DNA of 64,000 bases from Adiantum capillus-veneris (GCA_014529385.2 CM043953.1:111722549-111786548); one strand, 5' to 3'; positions 11,234 to 23,232 are shown, counted from the first letter of the stretch. Made by a program: numbers and translations. The notes: generated by a model not told the origin, from the letters alone.

Positions 11234-12186
11234 TAGACATTCGCTAAAAGGATAAAAGAAGAGATAGACAAACTTATGGAGGCTGAATTTATTTATGAGA
11301 TAGAGCACACGGACTGGGTGTCCCCGATAGTGGTGGTACCCAAGAAAAACGGGAAATTACGAGTGTGTGTAAATCTCAAGAAGGTAAACGTAGCAACAAT
11401 AAGGGAAAACTACCCTCTTCCTATCATTGAACACGTCCTGGAACGAGTAGCAGGCAAGCAAGCCTATAGCTTTATGGACGGATTCTCTGGTTATAAACAA
11501 TTGGGGGTCAAACTAGAAGATCAATACAAAACAGCGTTTGCAACAGAATGGGGCATATATGCGTTTAGAGTAATGCCATTTGGCTTGACCAATGCTCCAG
11601 CCACATTTCAGAGGTTAATGACACATGCTTTTAAAGAATACTTGTGAATATTCTTGGATCTTTACATGGACGACTTGTGTGTCTATTCTCTATTGAGAGA
11701 AGACCATATAGATCATCTTAGAAAGGTATTCGAAAAATGCAGAACGTATAGGATTTGCCTCAACCCAGAAAAATGTGTATTCATGGTACGACAAGGTAAA
11801 ATCTTAGGCCACATAGTGTTGGCTAATGGAATTACCACTGATGAAGACAAGGTAAAGGTGATCATAGAATTGCCAAGACCAAACACTGTACGAGAGGTAC
11901 AATCATTTATGGGACATTGTGGATACTACCGATGTTTTATCTACATGTACGTTGTAATAGAAAAACCCTTGTATAGTCTAATCACGATCTTCAATTGGAC
12001 CAATGAATGTGAGGAGTCATTCCAGAAACTAAAAGATGCACTGGTATCTTCACCAGTTCTAAAATCACCAGATTGGTCAAAGATCTTCCATGTACATGTA
12101 GATGCTTCAATAGGTTGTATATTAGCACAACCAGGGGAGGGTAAGACGGATTTTCCAATCAGTTATTCTAGTAGACAACTCATCTC
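11234..12186 (+). pseudogene. Reverse transcriptase and start of RNase H, truncated
   Basis: Gypsy RT palm blocks appear in order: DWVSPIVVVPKKNGKLRVCV, YPLPIIEHVLERVAG, FMDGFSGYKQ, MPFGLTNAPATFQRLM and the catalytic YMDDL near 11664. Thumb and connection follow (ILGHIVLANGI, VREVQSFMGHCGYYR), then the start of RNase H (FHVHVDASIGCILAQ, ISYSSRQL). Stops at TAG 11234 and TGA 11645 are in frame. Homology ends after SSRQL, where the sequence becomes the repeat array (about 12187). RNase H lacks its later catalytic residues and integrase is absent, so the copy cannot be autonomous. Confidence 0.88.
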
Positions 12187-13727
12187 CCCTATATGCTAGT
12201 AAGAACCTCTCTATGCTCTACACATTCGATGACCCCAAGGCCACAAGTTGCCCTCTATGTTTTGAAGAAACCCTTCAGGAGGGTTTTTTGGCAACCTATG
12301 GACCCAGGGCCATAGGGTGCTCTCTATGCCATTGAACAACCCTCATTGTTTTGCTACCCTATGGCCCCACGTATAAAGCACTATTTGGTCTTTCTATGCT
12401 AGTAAGAACTGATCTTTGTTCTATATTGGCACCCTTTGGCCTGAAGGCCATAGGGTCCGCTCTGTGCTAGTAAGAACCGATCTATTCTCTATATTGGCAC
12501 CCTAATTCAGGCCATAGGGTCCCCTGTATGTTAGTAAGAACCTCGCTATGCTCTACACATACTATGACCCCAAGGGCACAAGGTGCCCTCTATGTTTTGA
12601 AGAAACCCTTCATGATGGTTTTTTGGCGACCTATGGACCCAGGGCCATAGGGTGCTCTCTATGCTAGTAAAAACACTATTTGCTCTATATTGAGGAGACT
12701 TTGTGGACTGAAGGCCATAGGTTCCCCTCTATGTTAGTGAGAACCTCTGTTTTCTCTTCGTTGACACCCTGTGGCATGAAGGCCATAGGGTTCCTTGTAT
12801 ACTAGTAAGAAGCTCTCTATGCTCTATGCTCTATGCTCTATATTGACATCCTATGGCCCCAAGGCCACAAAGTGCTCTCATTGTTTTGAAAAAACCCTCA
12901 ATGTTGTTTTGGCACCCTATGGCCACATGTATAAAGCACTATTTGGTCTCTCTATGTTAGTAAGAACCGATCTATGCTCTATATTGGCACCCTATGGCCC
13001 TCAGGCCATAGGGTCCCCCCTATGCTAGTAAGTAACTCTCTATGTTCTACACATTCTATATGTTTTGAAGAAACCCTTCATGAGATTTTTTTGGCAACCT
13101 ATGGACCCAGGGCCATAGGATTCTCTCTATGCCATTGAGGAGACCTTGTGGGCTAAAGGCCATAGGGTCCCCTCTATGCTAGTAAGAACCTTTGTTTTCT
13201 CTACGTTGACACCCTGTGTCCTGAAGGCCATAGGGTTCCCTCTATGATAGTAAGAAGCTCTCTATGCTCTATGCTCTATATTGACATCCTATGGCCCCAA
13301 GGCCACAAGGTGCCCTCATAGTTTTGTAAAAACCCTCATTGTTTTGGCACATTATGCTCCCAGGTATAAAGAACTATTTGGTCTCTCTATGCTAGTAAGA
13401 ACCGATCTATGCTCTTCATTGGGACCCTATGGTGTTCAGGCCATAGGGTCCTATGTATGCTAGTAAGAACCTCTCTATGCTCTACACATCTTATGACCCT
13501 AAGGGCACAAGGTGCCTTGTATGTTTTAAAGAAACCCTTCATGAGGGTTTTTTTGGCAACCTATGGACCCAGGGCCATAGGGTGCTCTCTATGCCAGTAA
13601 AAAACACTATTGCTCTATATTGAGGAGACCTTGTGGGCTGAAGGCCATAGGGTCCCCTCTATGCTAGAACCTCTGTTCTCTCTATATTGACACCCTGTGG
13701 CTTGAAGGCCATAGGGTTCCCACTATG
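12187..13727 (+). repeat. Tandem array, family 1 (higher-order minisatellite with CCTATGGCC/GGCCATAGG cores)
   Basis: Variant units of roughly 60-85 bp repeat in a fixed order: a hairpin-like core CCTATGGCC-n-GGCCATAGG, then CTCTATGCTAGTAAGAACC, then TGCTCTATATTG or TGTTTTGAAGAAACCC spacers. The phrase CTCTACACAT recurs near 12217, 12551, 13045 and 13481, giving a higher-order period of about 340-490 bp. The left edge interrupts the gypsy RNase H. Apparent ORFs here (for example 12795-13028) are translations of the repeat and are not genes. Confidence 0.85.
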
Positions 13728-13731
13728 GTAG

Positions 13732-13846
13732 TGACGAAGGAAATTTGGAATGGCGGCCTCTACACCAAAACAAACTCCATTGCGCCACAAGGGAAATGAG
13801 ATGAGGGCACCACCTAGTCTTGGAAGCGTGGACTAGGACCGCTACA

Positions 13847-13922
<76 letters not shown>

Positions 13923-15201
13923 AGTATGAATGAAGCATTAACCGTAGTGTGTGTACAAGGAATGGATGACTTCAAACACTCCCAACACAAATAGCATATA
14001 GATTACCAAACAATCACTCAAGGATTAGCCAAGATCACATCAAGCATTCTCACACACATATAAAACATTTCTCTTAATTAACATAAGTAAGAGGAGGAGA
14101 GGTTACTAGCATGAAACAATTTGCACTCTAGGATGTGCAAGAATAGAGTGAATGAATGAGCTTATGGGCTCATGGTGAGTGATACAAAGGCTCATTGGGG
14201 CTGAGGGAGGCTTGAAATTACAAAGGGGAAGGCCTCTTTATATAGGAAAGAGAGTGATTAGGAGTGAGGTTAAGATCCAAGTGTAATTTGTACAAATGAA
14301 GCTTGATTAGGGACATTCAACCAATGAAGAAGCTCCTTCCAAGTGATTTGTTGACCAATTAGCTCCATCATCACTTGTGTTGTCTTCACTCCTTCCTCCA
14401 TAGCTTGAGTCCAAGAGCTTCCTTATTTTAAAATGTAAAGAATCTACATAAAATCAATACATATCTAGTAATAATAGGAAGGGGTTGAATGAGAACTTAT
14501 GAATTACAACAAGATTAAGCATGACTTGAGAGGTGATTAAAAGAGGAACTTTGATGGGTTTTTGAGCTTGAGAGAGAGAAGGAAGGAGAGGAGGGTGAGA
14601 AGACTAATGGCTGATTTTAGAGAAGGTCTCAATGTGGAAAAGGAAGGGTGTGTGTGTGTAAAGGTAGAGGGGGGTGGTCTCCACCACAGTTGAAAAAACT
14701 GGTGTCCACCATTTTGGCCATATCTCCTAGACCGTAGATGCAAAAATTATAAAAAAAATTGGACAGAATCTCCAGCTCATCAGCTACAACTTTGATGAAG
14801 ACAACTTTTCTTGGATCGGAGTGGAAGTATTTTTTAAAAATTCAGCAAAATCATGTGTATGGTTTCTTCCTTTACCAAGTCTTCCACTTGGGTCCCATTT
14901 GCTTGAATCATCATATGGCTCCAAAGCCATGATGATATGAGCCACTCATGACCCTTGAATCATGGGTGCATGGCTCCACAACCACATCATACCTTTTCTT
15001 TTCACATTTACATATTTTCCCTTCCCTTTACCACTAGGTTCTCCCTCTACCTTTCACCTCCGGTGAACTAGTCAAGAAAAAATCTTTTTTTTTTTAATTT
15101 TTCCAAGAGGTTGTTCTCACTCTTTCTTTTATTGTAAACCTCTAGAAGCAAGGAAAACCAACAAAATATGATAAATAAAAATTTGTGATAGGCTCGGATC
15201 A
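13732..15201 (-). mobile_element. Solo LTR (1470 bp) inserted in the tandem array
   Basis: It begins TGACGAAGG and ends GGCTCGGATCA, with GTAG at 13728-13731 and 15202-15205. Removing the insert and one GTAG restores the array consensus CTATGGTAGTAAGAAG. It resembles the LTRs at 28757 and 34254 in block order: GGCCTCTACACCA, GGGCACCACCTAG, a TTATATAGG stretch, CATATCTCC followed by A-rich sequence, and a shared AAAATTCAGC block. By that comparison its transcriptional sense is the minus strand. No internal region or second LTR is present, as expected after LTR-LTR recombination. Confidence 0.75.
13851..13920. repeat. (GA)n microsatellite
   Basis: A 70-bp uninterrupted GA dinucleotide run lies inside the solo LTR. 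Confidence 0.97.
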
Positions 15202-15205
15202 GTAG

Positions 15206-15785
15206 TAAGAAGCTCTCTATGCTCTATGCTCTATGCTTTATGCTCTATGCTCTATATTGACATCCTATGGCCCCAAGGACACAAGGTGCCCTCATTGTTT
15301 TGAAAAAACCCTCATTGTTTTGACACCTTATGGCCCCATGTATAAAGCACTATTTGGTCTCTCTATGCTAGTAAGAACCGATTTATGCTCCATATTGGGA
15401 CCCTGTGGCCTTCAGGCCATAGAGTCCCATGTATGCTAGTAAGAACCTCTCTATGCTCTACACATCTTATGACCCTAAGGGCACAAGGTGCCCTGTATGT
15501 TTTAAAGAAACCATTCATGACAGTTTTTTGGCAACCTATGGACGCAGGTCCATAGTGTGCTCTCTATGCCAGTAAAAAACCCTTTTTCTCTATATTGAGG
15601 AGACCTTTTGGGCTGAAGGCCATAGGGTCTCCTCTATGCTAGTAAGAAACTCTGTTATCTCTATATTGACACCCTGTGGCCTGAAGGCCATAGGGTTCCC
15701 TCTATGGTAGTAATAAGCTCTCTATGCTCTTTGCTCTATGCTCTACATAGAGATCCTATGGCCCGAAGGCCACAAGGTGCCCTCA
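15206..15785 (+). repeat. Tandem array, family 1, continued after the solo LTR
   Basis: The same variant units and order as at 12187-13727 resume directly after the target duplication, starting TAAGAAGCTCTCTATGC. CTCTACACAT recurs near 15457. It grades into family 2 near 15786. Confidence 0.85.
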
Positions 15786-17165
15786 TTATTTCAGATGGAA
15801 TGTAGGGCACCTTGTGACCCTAGGGAACATAGGGAATCCTATGGCCCTTGAGATTGTAGATTGTCACCCTATGGCCCTTGGACCACAAGGTCTTTAAATG
15901 GGACAGAGGGCATCCAAGGGCCCGAGGGTGGCCTACGTACATAGAGTACACCATGGTGCATATTAACGGGCACCATGGCAGCCCCATGCACCTAGGGCTC
16001 TAGGGCCATAGGATCTCCAAAAGGAACATAGGGAATCATATGGCCCTTGCGATTGTACATTGCCACCCTATGGCACTTGGGCCATAGGGTTTTTGGATGG
16101 AACGTAGGGCACCTTGTGACCCTAGGGAACATAGGGAATCCTATGGCCCTTCAGATTGTAGATTGTCACCCTATGGCCCTTGGGCCACAAGGTCTCTAGA
16201 TGGGACGTAGGGCACCCTGTGATCCTATGGATATAGGGCCATAGGATCTCCAAAAAAAAATAAAAGGAACCCTATGGACCTTGAGATTGTACAAATACAC
16301 CCTATGGCCACAAGGTCTCAAGATGGAACATAGGGCACCTTTTGATCCTATGGCCATAGGTTCCTTATGTTCCTTTTGGAGATTCTATGGCGCTAGGGCC
16401 ATAGGATCTTCAGAAGGAACATAGGGAACCATATGGACCTTGAGATTGTACATTGCCATCCTATGGACCTTGGGCAACAGTGTCTCTTGATGGAACATAA
16501 GGCACCCTGTGATCCTATGTCCGTAGGGCCATATGTTCATTTTGGAGATCCTATGGCCCGAGGACCATAGGATCTCCAAAAGGAACATAGGGAACCCTGT
16601 GATCCTATGTCCGTAGGGCCATATGTTCATTTTGGAGATCCTATGTCCCGAGGACCATAGGATCTCCAAAAGGAACATAGGGAACCCTATGGCCCTTGAG
16701 ATTGTACATTCCCACACTATGGCCTTTGGGCCACAAGGTCTCCAATAGGTCACCCTTTGATCCTATGGCCCTAGGTTCTTTATGTTGCTTTTGGAGATTC
16801 TATAGCCCTAGTGCCACCCTATCTCCAAAAGGAACATAGGGAACCCTATGGCCCTTGAGATTGTACATTGCCACCCTAAGGCCCTTGGGCCACAAGGTCT
16901 CTAGATCGAACATAGAGCACCATGTGATCCTATGGCCATAGTGCCATATATATGTTTTGGAGATCCTATGGCCCTATGGCCATAGGATCTTCAATAGGAA
17001 CATAGGGAACCCTATGACCCTTGAGATTGTACATTGGCACCCTATGGCCAGGGACATTGGTCACCCTATAGTACGATGTGAGACCACCCTATGGCCTTAT
17101 GGTCATAGGGTGCCTTAGGGCCATATGTTACTCTTTAGTATGAGGTGAAACCCTATGTAGCCACA
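15786..17165 (+). repeat. Tandem array, family 2
   Basis: Units built from GGAACATAGGGAACCCTATG, GCCCTTGAGATTGTACATTG, CCACAAGGTCTCTAGATGG and TTTTGGAGATCCTATGGCCC repeat at irregular spacings of roughly 100-190 bp. The CCTATGGCC/GGCCATAGG inverted core is shared with families 1 and 3, but the spacers differ. A near-perfect direct duplication of about 90 bp lies within 16500-16680. Confidence 0.85.
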
Positions 17166-18650
17166 CCCTGTCTGCCCTTCTAAAGATTCGATGTCTAGTT
17201 TTATTTTAGTGACTACAAATGAATTTAAAGAAACTATATTACACCATATCTTACAAACACATACAGTGTACACTTTCTTTCCCACCTTTTTGCCTCTTTT
17301 TTTTCCCCATCCTCCTGCAACTGAATCCTAATCCATCCTCATACAACAACGCGCTCTACTCGTCCTCTTACAATGTGTGCCCAACTCCCCACAACCCAAT
17401 TACAGGTATCCATAGTTTCATCATTTTCTGTAGTTATTGTCTTTTGTATTTGCAGGTTTATAATTTTTTTTTGTAATTAGAGATTTTTGCAGTTAGAGTT
17501 TTACAGTTTTACAGTATTAGGTCACTTATGAGGAGTTTTCTGTTTTACAGATTTAGGTCCCTAATAAGAGTTTTTCGTTTTACAAATTTAGGTCCCTAAT
17601 TAGTGTCTTCTATTTTATATTTTTAGGTCTCTAATTAGAGTATTCTGTATTACAGTTTTAGATCTCTAATAAGAGATTTTTCTGTTTTATAGTTCTAAAG
17701 TCTACACTTTTACAGTTTTAGAGATGTAATTAATGATTTTTGTCTATTGTTTTAGAGAGAGGTGATTCACAACTTAGCTAAAGCGTAATTAGATTAAGAA
17801 CAGTTAAAACCGAATTAAGCAAAAAGATTAGGGTTTCTACAGGTTACCTCTGAGTAAATCTGTATTTGATGAAAACCGGCTGCAACAGTAGCAAGCAGTC
17901 ACTTAGGTGTGTTGAGGCCGCGACGATGATGGTAACAGATCTGTGTTTGGGAGGTCGCGACAGCAGTCCTTCTATTGAAGGTTGTGGCGATGGTTTTGCG
18001 TAGATCTGTGTGCGCGTCGCAATGATGGTGTAGAACTGTATGCGTAGGAAGAGAGGGAGAGAGAGACAGAGAAAGACAAGCTCTGTGCAGGTTTCTGTGT
18101 AGGTTTCGAGCAAGAAACAAGAGAGAGAAAGAGAGCGACAACGCGAAAAAAATTGTGGTAGAGAGAGAAAGAGAGAGATAAGGTTAGTTAGGTTAGGTTA
18201 GAAATTCAAAATTCGAATTTTGAATGTAGGGGCTATTCTCACGGGTTTGCAATCGAGATTACTAGAGTTCTAGGCTTTGTGCAAAAATGAGACATAGCTC
18301 GTCGGCTCCAAAGTTGAAAGAGCTTTGCAGGAAAAAAAAAAAAAGAGTATGGGAAAAAAAAAAGTTGGTGCAAGGCTTTGTCAATGTCCATATCTTTGTA
18401 GTACGAGTGGAACGACACCCATGAAGCAAAATTTGACTCCAGAATCAAAATCTGCATAGTAAAAAATAGCTAAATTTTAAAAATCTTATCCCGAAAATTG
18501 TGCGCTATTTTTTTGTCAGATATCAATAAGTGTATTTGAAAACCCATTATGACAGTTTGTCGTAGCGTAATTTTTTTTTAAATTTTTTAAATTATTTTTT
18601 AATTATTTTTTTAATTTATGCCACTTGCGGATATCCCTTGAATGGCCGAA
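17166..18650. other. Non-array spacer with a degenerate 45-55-bp repeat
   Basis: No gene is recognised. From about 17490 to 17745 there are about six degenerate copies of a unit like TCTGTTTTACAGATTTAGG followed by TCCCTAATAAGAGTTTT. At 17850-18200 a GA-rich, AGAGAGAAAG-type stretch gives spurious minus-strand ORFs. 18540-18610 is A/T-rich low complexity. The segment separates array families 2 and 3. Confidence 0.5.
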
Positions 18651-18654
18651 ATTA

Positions 18655-20404
18655 TTATGAAGACACCTCAGTCACCCCTGGGCTCACACCATAGGACGGC
18701 AATGCTGGAAATCAAGGATCAAAGCGTGCACTTAGTTCCATTTGAAAATCCTATGTCCTAGGGTTTTCTTCTTCTATCCTGTGAGATCCTTGTGGCCCTA
18801 CGGTGGCAATGTGAAAGCTTGTGGACCTAGGGCCATAGGGTGGCAATGTATAAGCTCAAAAGCCATAAGTTGCCCTATATTCCATTTGGAAATCCTATGG
18901 CCCTAGGGTTTAGGGGCGACAATGGATAAGCTCCAATACATAGCCCTATGTTCCAGTTGGAGATCCTATGGCCCTAGGTCCACGACAATGTATAAGCTCA
19001 TGAGCCATACATTGCCCTACTTTCTAGTTGGAGATCCTATGGCCCTAGGGTCATGGGGTGGCAATATGTAAGCTCAAGGGCCATAGGGTGCCACATGTCC
19101 CATATGGAGATCCTACGGCCCTAGGGCCATGGGGTGGCAATGTATAAGCTCAATGTCCATACATTGCCTATGTTCCATTCGGAAATCCTATGGCCCTAGG
19201 GTAATGGGGTGGCAATGTATAAGCTCAAGGGCCATACATTGCCTATGTTCCATTTGGAAATCCTATGGCCCTAGGGTAATGGGGTGGCAATGTATAAGCT
19301 CAAGGTCCATAGGGTGCCACATGTCCCATATAGAGATCCTATGGCCCTAGGGCCATGGGGCTGCATTGATATCTTGGCCACCCTTGAACCCGCACCCTTG
19401 AGCTTAGGGGCCTTAGGTTCTCTTATTGTATGTTGTGAGATCTTGTGGCCCTAGGGCCATAGGGTGGCAATGTATAAGCTCAAGGGCCATACATTGCCTA
19501 TGTTCCATTTGGAAATCCTATGGCCCTAGGGTCATGGGGTGGCAATGTATAAGCTCAAGGGCCATAGGGTGCCACATGTTCCATATAGAGATCCTATGGC
19601 CCTAGGGCCATGGGGCTGCATTGATATCTTGACCACCTTTGACATCTTGGCCATAGGTTGTCTTTTTGTATGTTTTGAAGTCTTGTGGCCCTAGGGCCAT
19701 AGGGTGTCAATGTATAAGCTCAAGGGCCATACGTTGTCCTATGTTCCATTTGGAAATCCTATGGCCACAGGGCCATGGGGCTGCATTGACATCTTGGCCA
19801 CCCTTGAACTCATACCCTTGGGCTTAGTGCCGTAGGTTGTCTTTTTGTATGTTTTGAAGTCTTGTGGCCCTAGGGCCATAGGGTGTCAATGTATAAGCTC
19901 AAGGGCCATACGTTGTCCTATGTTCCATTTGGAAGTCCTATGGCCACAGGGCATGGGGCTGCATTGACATCTTGGCCACCCTTGAACTCACACCCTTGGG
20001 CTTAGGGCCATAGGTTGTCTTTTTGTATGTTTTGAAGTCTTGTGGCCCTAGGGCCATAGGGTGTCAATGTATAAGCTCAAGGGCCATATGTTGCCCTATG
20101 TTCCATTTGGAAATCCTATAGCCCTAGGGTCATGGGGTTGCAATGTATAAGCTCAAGGGCCATACATTGCCGTATGTTTCATATGCCGATCCTATGGCCC
20201 TAGGGTCATGGGGTTGCAATGTATAAGCTCAAGGGCCATACATTTCCGTATGTTTCATTTGGAGATCTTATGGCCCTAGGGTCATGGGGTGCCATAGGAT
20301 GTATATATAGGGTCATGGGGTGCCATAGGATGTATATATACTTGACATGAAACTCCCTATGACCCTAAGGACCTACGATGTATATATACTTGACATGAAA
20401 CTCC
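18655..20404 (+). repeat. Tandem array, family 3
   Basis: A unit of about 76 bp contains TGGCAATGTATAAGCTCAAG, GGCCATACATTGCCTATG, TTCCATTTGGAAATCCTATG and GGCCCTAGGGCCATAGGG. The spacing is clearest at 19135, 19211 and 19286. A longer variant adds GGGGCTGCATTGATATCTTG and a CACCCTTGAACTC block (near 19365, 19615, 19775, 19950). Near 20278-20400 a short unit with GATGTATATATA is duplicated. The palindromic core is the same as in families 1 and 2. Confidence 0.85.
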
Positions 20405-20690
20405 GTGAGGTGATCTTGAGGACAACCGTATGGCCTTCAGGCCTTAGGGAGCTAATATAGAGCAAATATGCTTTATACCGGCATAGAGAGCTATGGCCCT
20501 GGGGCCATAGCAAAACAATGAGGGTTTTTTGGAAACAATGACGGCGCCTTGTGGTCTAGGGGCCATAGGAAGTCAATATAGATCATAGAGCATAGACAAT
20601 AGAGCATAGAGCACAAAGAGATTCTTAGTAGCATAGAGGGAACCCTATGACCTTCAGGCCACAGGGTGCTTCTCATGAAACACCTACATA
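20405..20690 (-). repeat. Inverted copy of array family 1
   Basis: Read on the minus strand, this stretch follows family 1 in the same order as near 13210-13350: CACCCTGTGGCCTGAAGG, GGGTTCCCTCTATG, repeated TGCTCTATGCTCTA, a TATTGACTTCCTATGGCC variant, and a CCCTCATTGTTTTG spacer. The array therefore has family 1 at both ends in opposite orientation. Confidence 0.75.
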
Positions 20691-20775
20691 CATACTTGTT
20701 ATGCTTTATGCTACATAAATCAATATACTCTGCAAGCGGTTTGTTTAACAATTATTCTTGCAAATCTCGTTGCAG

Positions 20776-23232
20776 GTATGGCTAATTTCAATCATTATGA
20801 TAGAGTGTGCATGTTTGTAGCGACACAAAAGATTGCCATTGGGACTGTATTTGAAATAAATCCAAGTGCATATTGTTCTGGCATGCTTATTGGGGAAGGC
20901 AATGTATCGGTGTCAGCTGATTTGTGTTTTGAAAAGAAAGCACTCATCTCTTTTCCAACAATGGATGCATTGACAGTGGGAGATGCTTTTCATAGTATTG
21001 TGAAATGGAGTAGTGGGTTGTTGCAACATATAAATGAGATGCAGTACAAAGGGGCTTCTATGCATGAGGCTGACAAAGCAAAAGGAGCATTGGATGAACA
21101 ATGTAATGGAATGAGCTACAGAGAGGTTTGGAACGATAAGAGGGTTCAACTTTGGGATGAAAGCAAAACACATGTAGTAGCCAAAGGGGTTGTCATGTAT
21201 GTGTGTCCGTTTGACTCTGTATGTAAACTTGGTGAGCTAGGTGAAGATAACATTGGTATTGGTATCGAAACATCCTATGCAGATGAGGCTACTATTTCTG
21301 TAGAAGCTAGTGTATGCAGCATTAATCTAGTTTGTTGGCCTATCAAGAGAGTGACAACTATGGATGGAAAATAATTGTTATGCTATGAGGATCTACATGC
21401 TATGCATGCGTTACAAGACACATGCATTGAATCAGCTTATTTGGTATAGCCTATTTCAAAAAAGCGGAAATATTGCTTTGTAAATAGGAAGCCAAAAATG
21501 TTAGTGAAAGCTTCTAAGAGATCCAATCAAGCATCTCTATTATCTGTCCAGCTTGTTTCAACCATAGATTGTTGTTCCAAAAGGTGTTGTCAATATGCCA
21601 ATCGAGATAAGGTCATGGCTATGCAAAATGAATTTTGGGGACAGAATTTGCAAAATAGAACAAACTATGTGTATGATACAATGTTGAGTGCATGGCGTGA
21701 GAACAAAACAACTACAAAGACATGCTATGTGTTTTCTTTTAATGGCAGTGAGGTTTGTAGTAGAGCTTGGTACGAAATTCATGGCATTCCAAAAAATTCA
21801 TTTTATCGTTACCGTGAACATTTTGAGAATGGGGTTAGATGCTCAGTGCATGGTAATGATGGTGTCATGAGAAAAGGAAGAGACCATACAAAAATGGGAA
21901 GGGCATTGATGCGCTCTTTTGTTGATGAAAACTCGGAGAGAATGCCACATAAGAGTAGAACCATGGAAGATGGTACTAGGGAAACTTTGCTTGCAATACC
22001 AAACATGTACAAGCAAGTAGACATTTTACATGATGTCAATAAAACACTTGACAATATGAGTCCAAGCCAATGTCTAGCACGACATTCAATAGGATTTGGA
22101 ATACAGAGTTTGCTAATGTGACATTGTCAAAAACAAGTGAGTTCTCCAAATGTGTTGTGTGTAGTCGGATAAAGTCTCAACTAGAGTCAACAAAGGATGA
22201 CGAGATGATTGCACATTTGAAGGATGAACGTCGAATTCACATGTTGCAACAACAAAGTTGTAGGAATGTGTACTACACCTGGTGTAAGTTCTCCCAGTTG
22301 CAAAAGGATAAGTATTTATGCATTATACATTATAAAATGGATCAAAAAAAGACGGCATTACCTAGGTTGCGTGTGAACTCAAAAGATTATGCGAATGCAT
22401 ATCAATTGCAAGTATCATTAACAGGTATGATAACACATGGACATGGTCATGGAATGTATGGTCACTTCTCACTTAATGGTCTATGGCCTTCAGATCCCAA
22501 TGCTACAATTGGTTCCCTTGCATTATGCTTACAGAATCTGGAAAGAACAAAAAACCATGGACTAGGAGATTTATGCCATGACAGTATGCCACGCAGCAAT
22601 GTAACGTTATTCAATGCATTGAATTTTGGAAAATATGTTCTCTATTAAAGGGAAAGGACCATGACTCCACAAAATACATGGAGCATGTTATCACCTATTG
22701 GCAAAACATAATCAATGAGCTTGAACAACCAACCAACAAACACATTGGTGAATATACAACATTTTGGCCAAAGACTATAGGGAGTCATTGAATGCAAGAG
22801 ATAGAGGAAGACAGAGATGAGTTTCAAGGATATGAAGAATTGAATGATCACTATGCTGGTCCTCAAAGTGCAAGGACACAAGAGGCCTTTAGGCCTCAAA
22901 TTGATGTAAGAAAAGGGGATCTTGTTCTTGTGAGACTCGCAGATCCTGAATATCCGATATGGCTAGGAGTGGCAGAGTCAAACGTTGATGTAGACAAATC
23001 ATCTCCTAACTACAAGAAAGTTCTGATTCAGTATTGGGCAGCAAAACATCGAAATCGAAATCCCACAATCCAAGAACAGTATGAGGATTGTTGGAAAAAG
23101 AGTTGGTGCTGCAATCTTGTTGACCCAAAGCGCTGGGAGTGTGTTGATACAATTGTATGGTCATGGACTCCAAGGGGTGGAAGAATTGCGGAAACAATTA
23201 AGATCCCATCAAATGTCATGGAGAAGGCATAG
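20776..23232 (+). pseudogene. DUF8039/DUF7869-like protein gene, decayed (probably transposon-derived)
   Basis: Coding begins after a plausible splice acceptor (CTCGTTGCAG at 20775). One frame runs from 20778 to about 22085 with stops near 21372 and 21447. It shifts near 22085 (frame of 22070-22648) and again before 22792-23232, with a TGA at 22789. The first part has a DUF8039-like block (VAKGVVMYVCPFDSV, LGELGEDNIGI, NLVCWPIKRV). The middle has a Cys-rich start (CCSKRCCQYANRDKV), then YVFSFNGSEVCSRAWYEIHG and HGNDGV, a pattern I associate with DUF7869-type proteins of plants and invertebrates. KCVVCSRIKSQLE follows. The end (22900-23150) resembles a small BAH/chromo-like fold (KGDLVLVRLADPEYPIWLGV). 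These family names come from memory of motif patterns; function is unknown. Confidence 0.5.

Larger units (their letters stand above)
3113..12186 (+). mobile_element. Ty3/gypsy LTR retrotransposon (Athila/Tat-like), 3'-truncated
   Basis: Order: LTR, PBS, 1.65-kb leader, gag, protease, linker, reverse transcriptase, start of RNase H. All coding parts from 5708 to 12186 are in one frame, interrupted by ten stop codons and no frameshift. Integrase, the rest of RNase H and the 3' LTR are missing: near 12187 the sequence switches abruptly to a tandem repeat array. A related gag-protease copy lies on the minus strand at 55640-58900. The PBS type and the long leader fit plant Athila/Tat-like gypsy elements. 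Confidence 0.85.

Noticed and set aside
5708-12186. Programmed readthrough of all ten stops
   Set aside because: Ten stops of all three kinds scattered in catalytic and linker regions, with Trp in the relative at one of them; only the shared stop at 9878 is kept as a possible exception.
12795-13600. Short plus-strand ORFs with repeated peptides such as LVRTDLCSI
   Set aside because: They are translations of the tandem repeat, recur at 15233-15439, and have no start or codon features of genes.
17844-18457. Minus-strand ORFs in the array spacer
   Set aside because: Low-complexity GA/CT-rich translations with no recognisable domain.
12187-20690. A CRISPR-like array
   Set aside because: Units vary in length and sequence, spacers are themselves repeated, and the context is eukaryotic; it is a minisatellite-type array.
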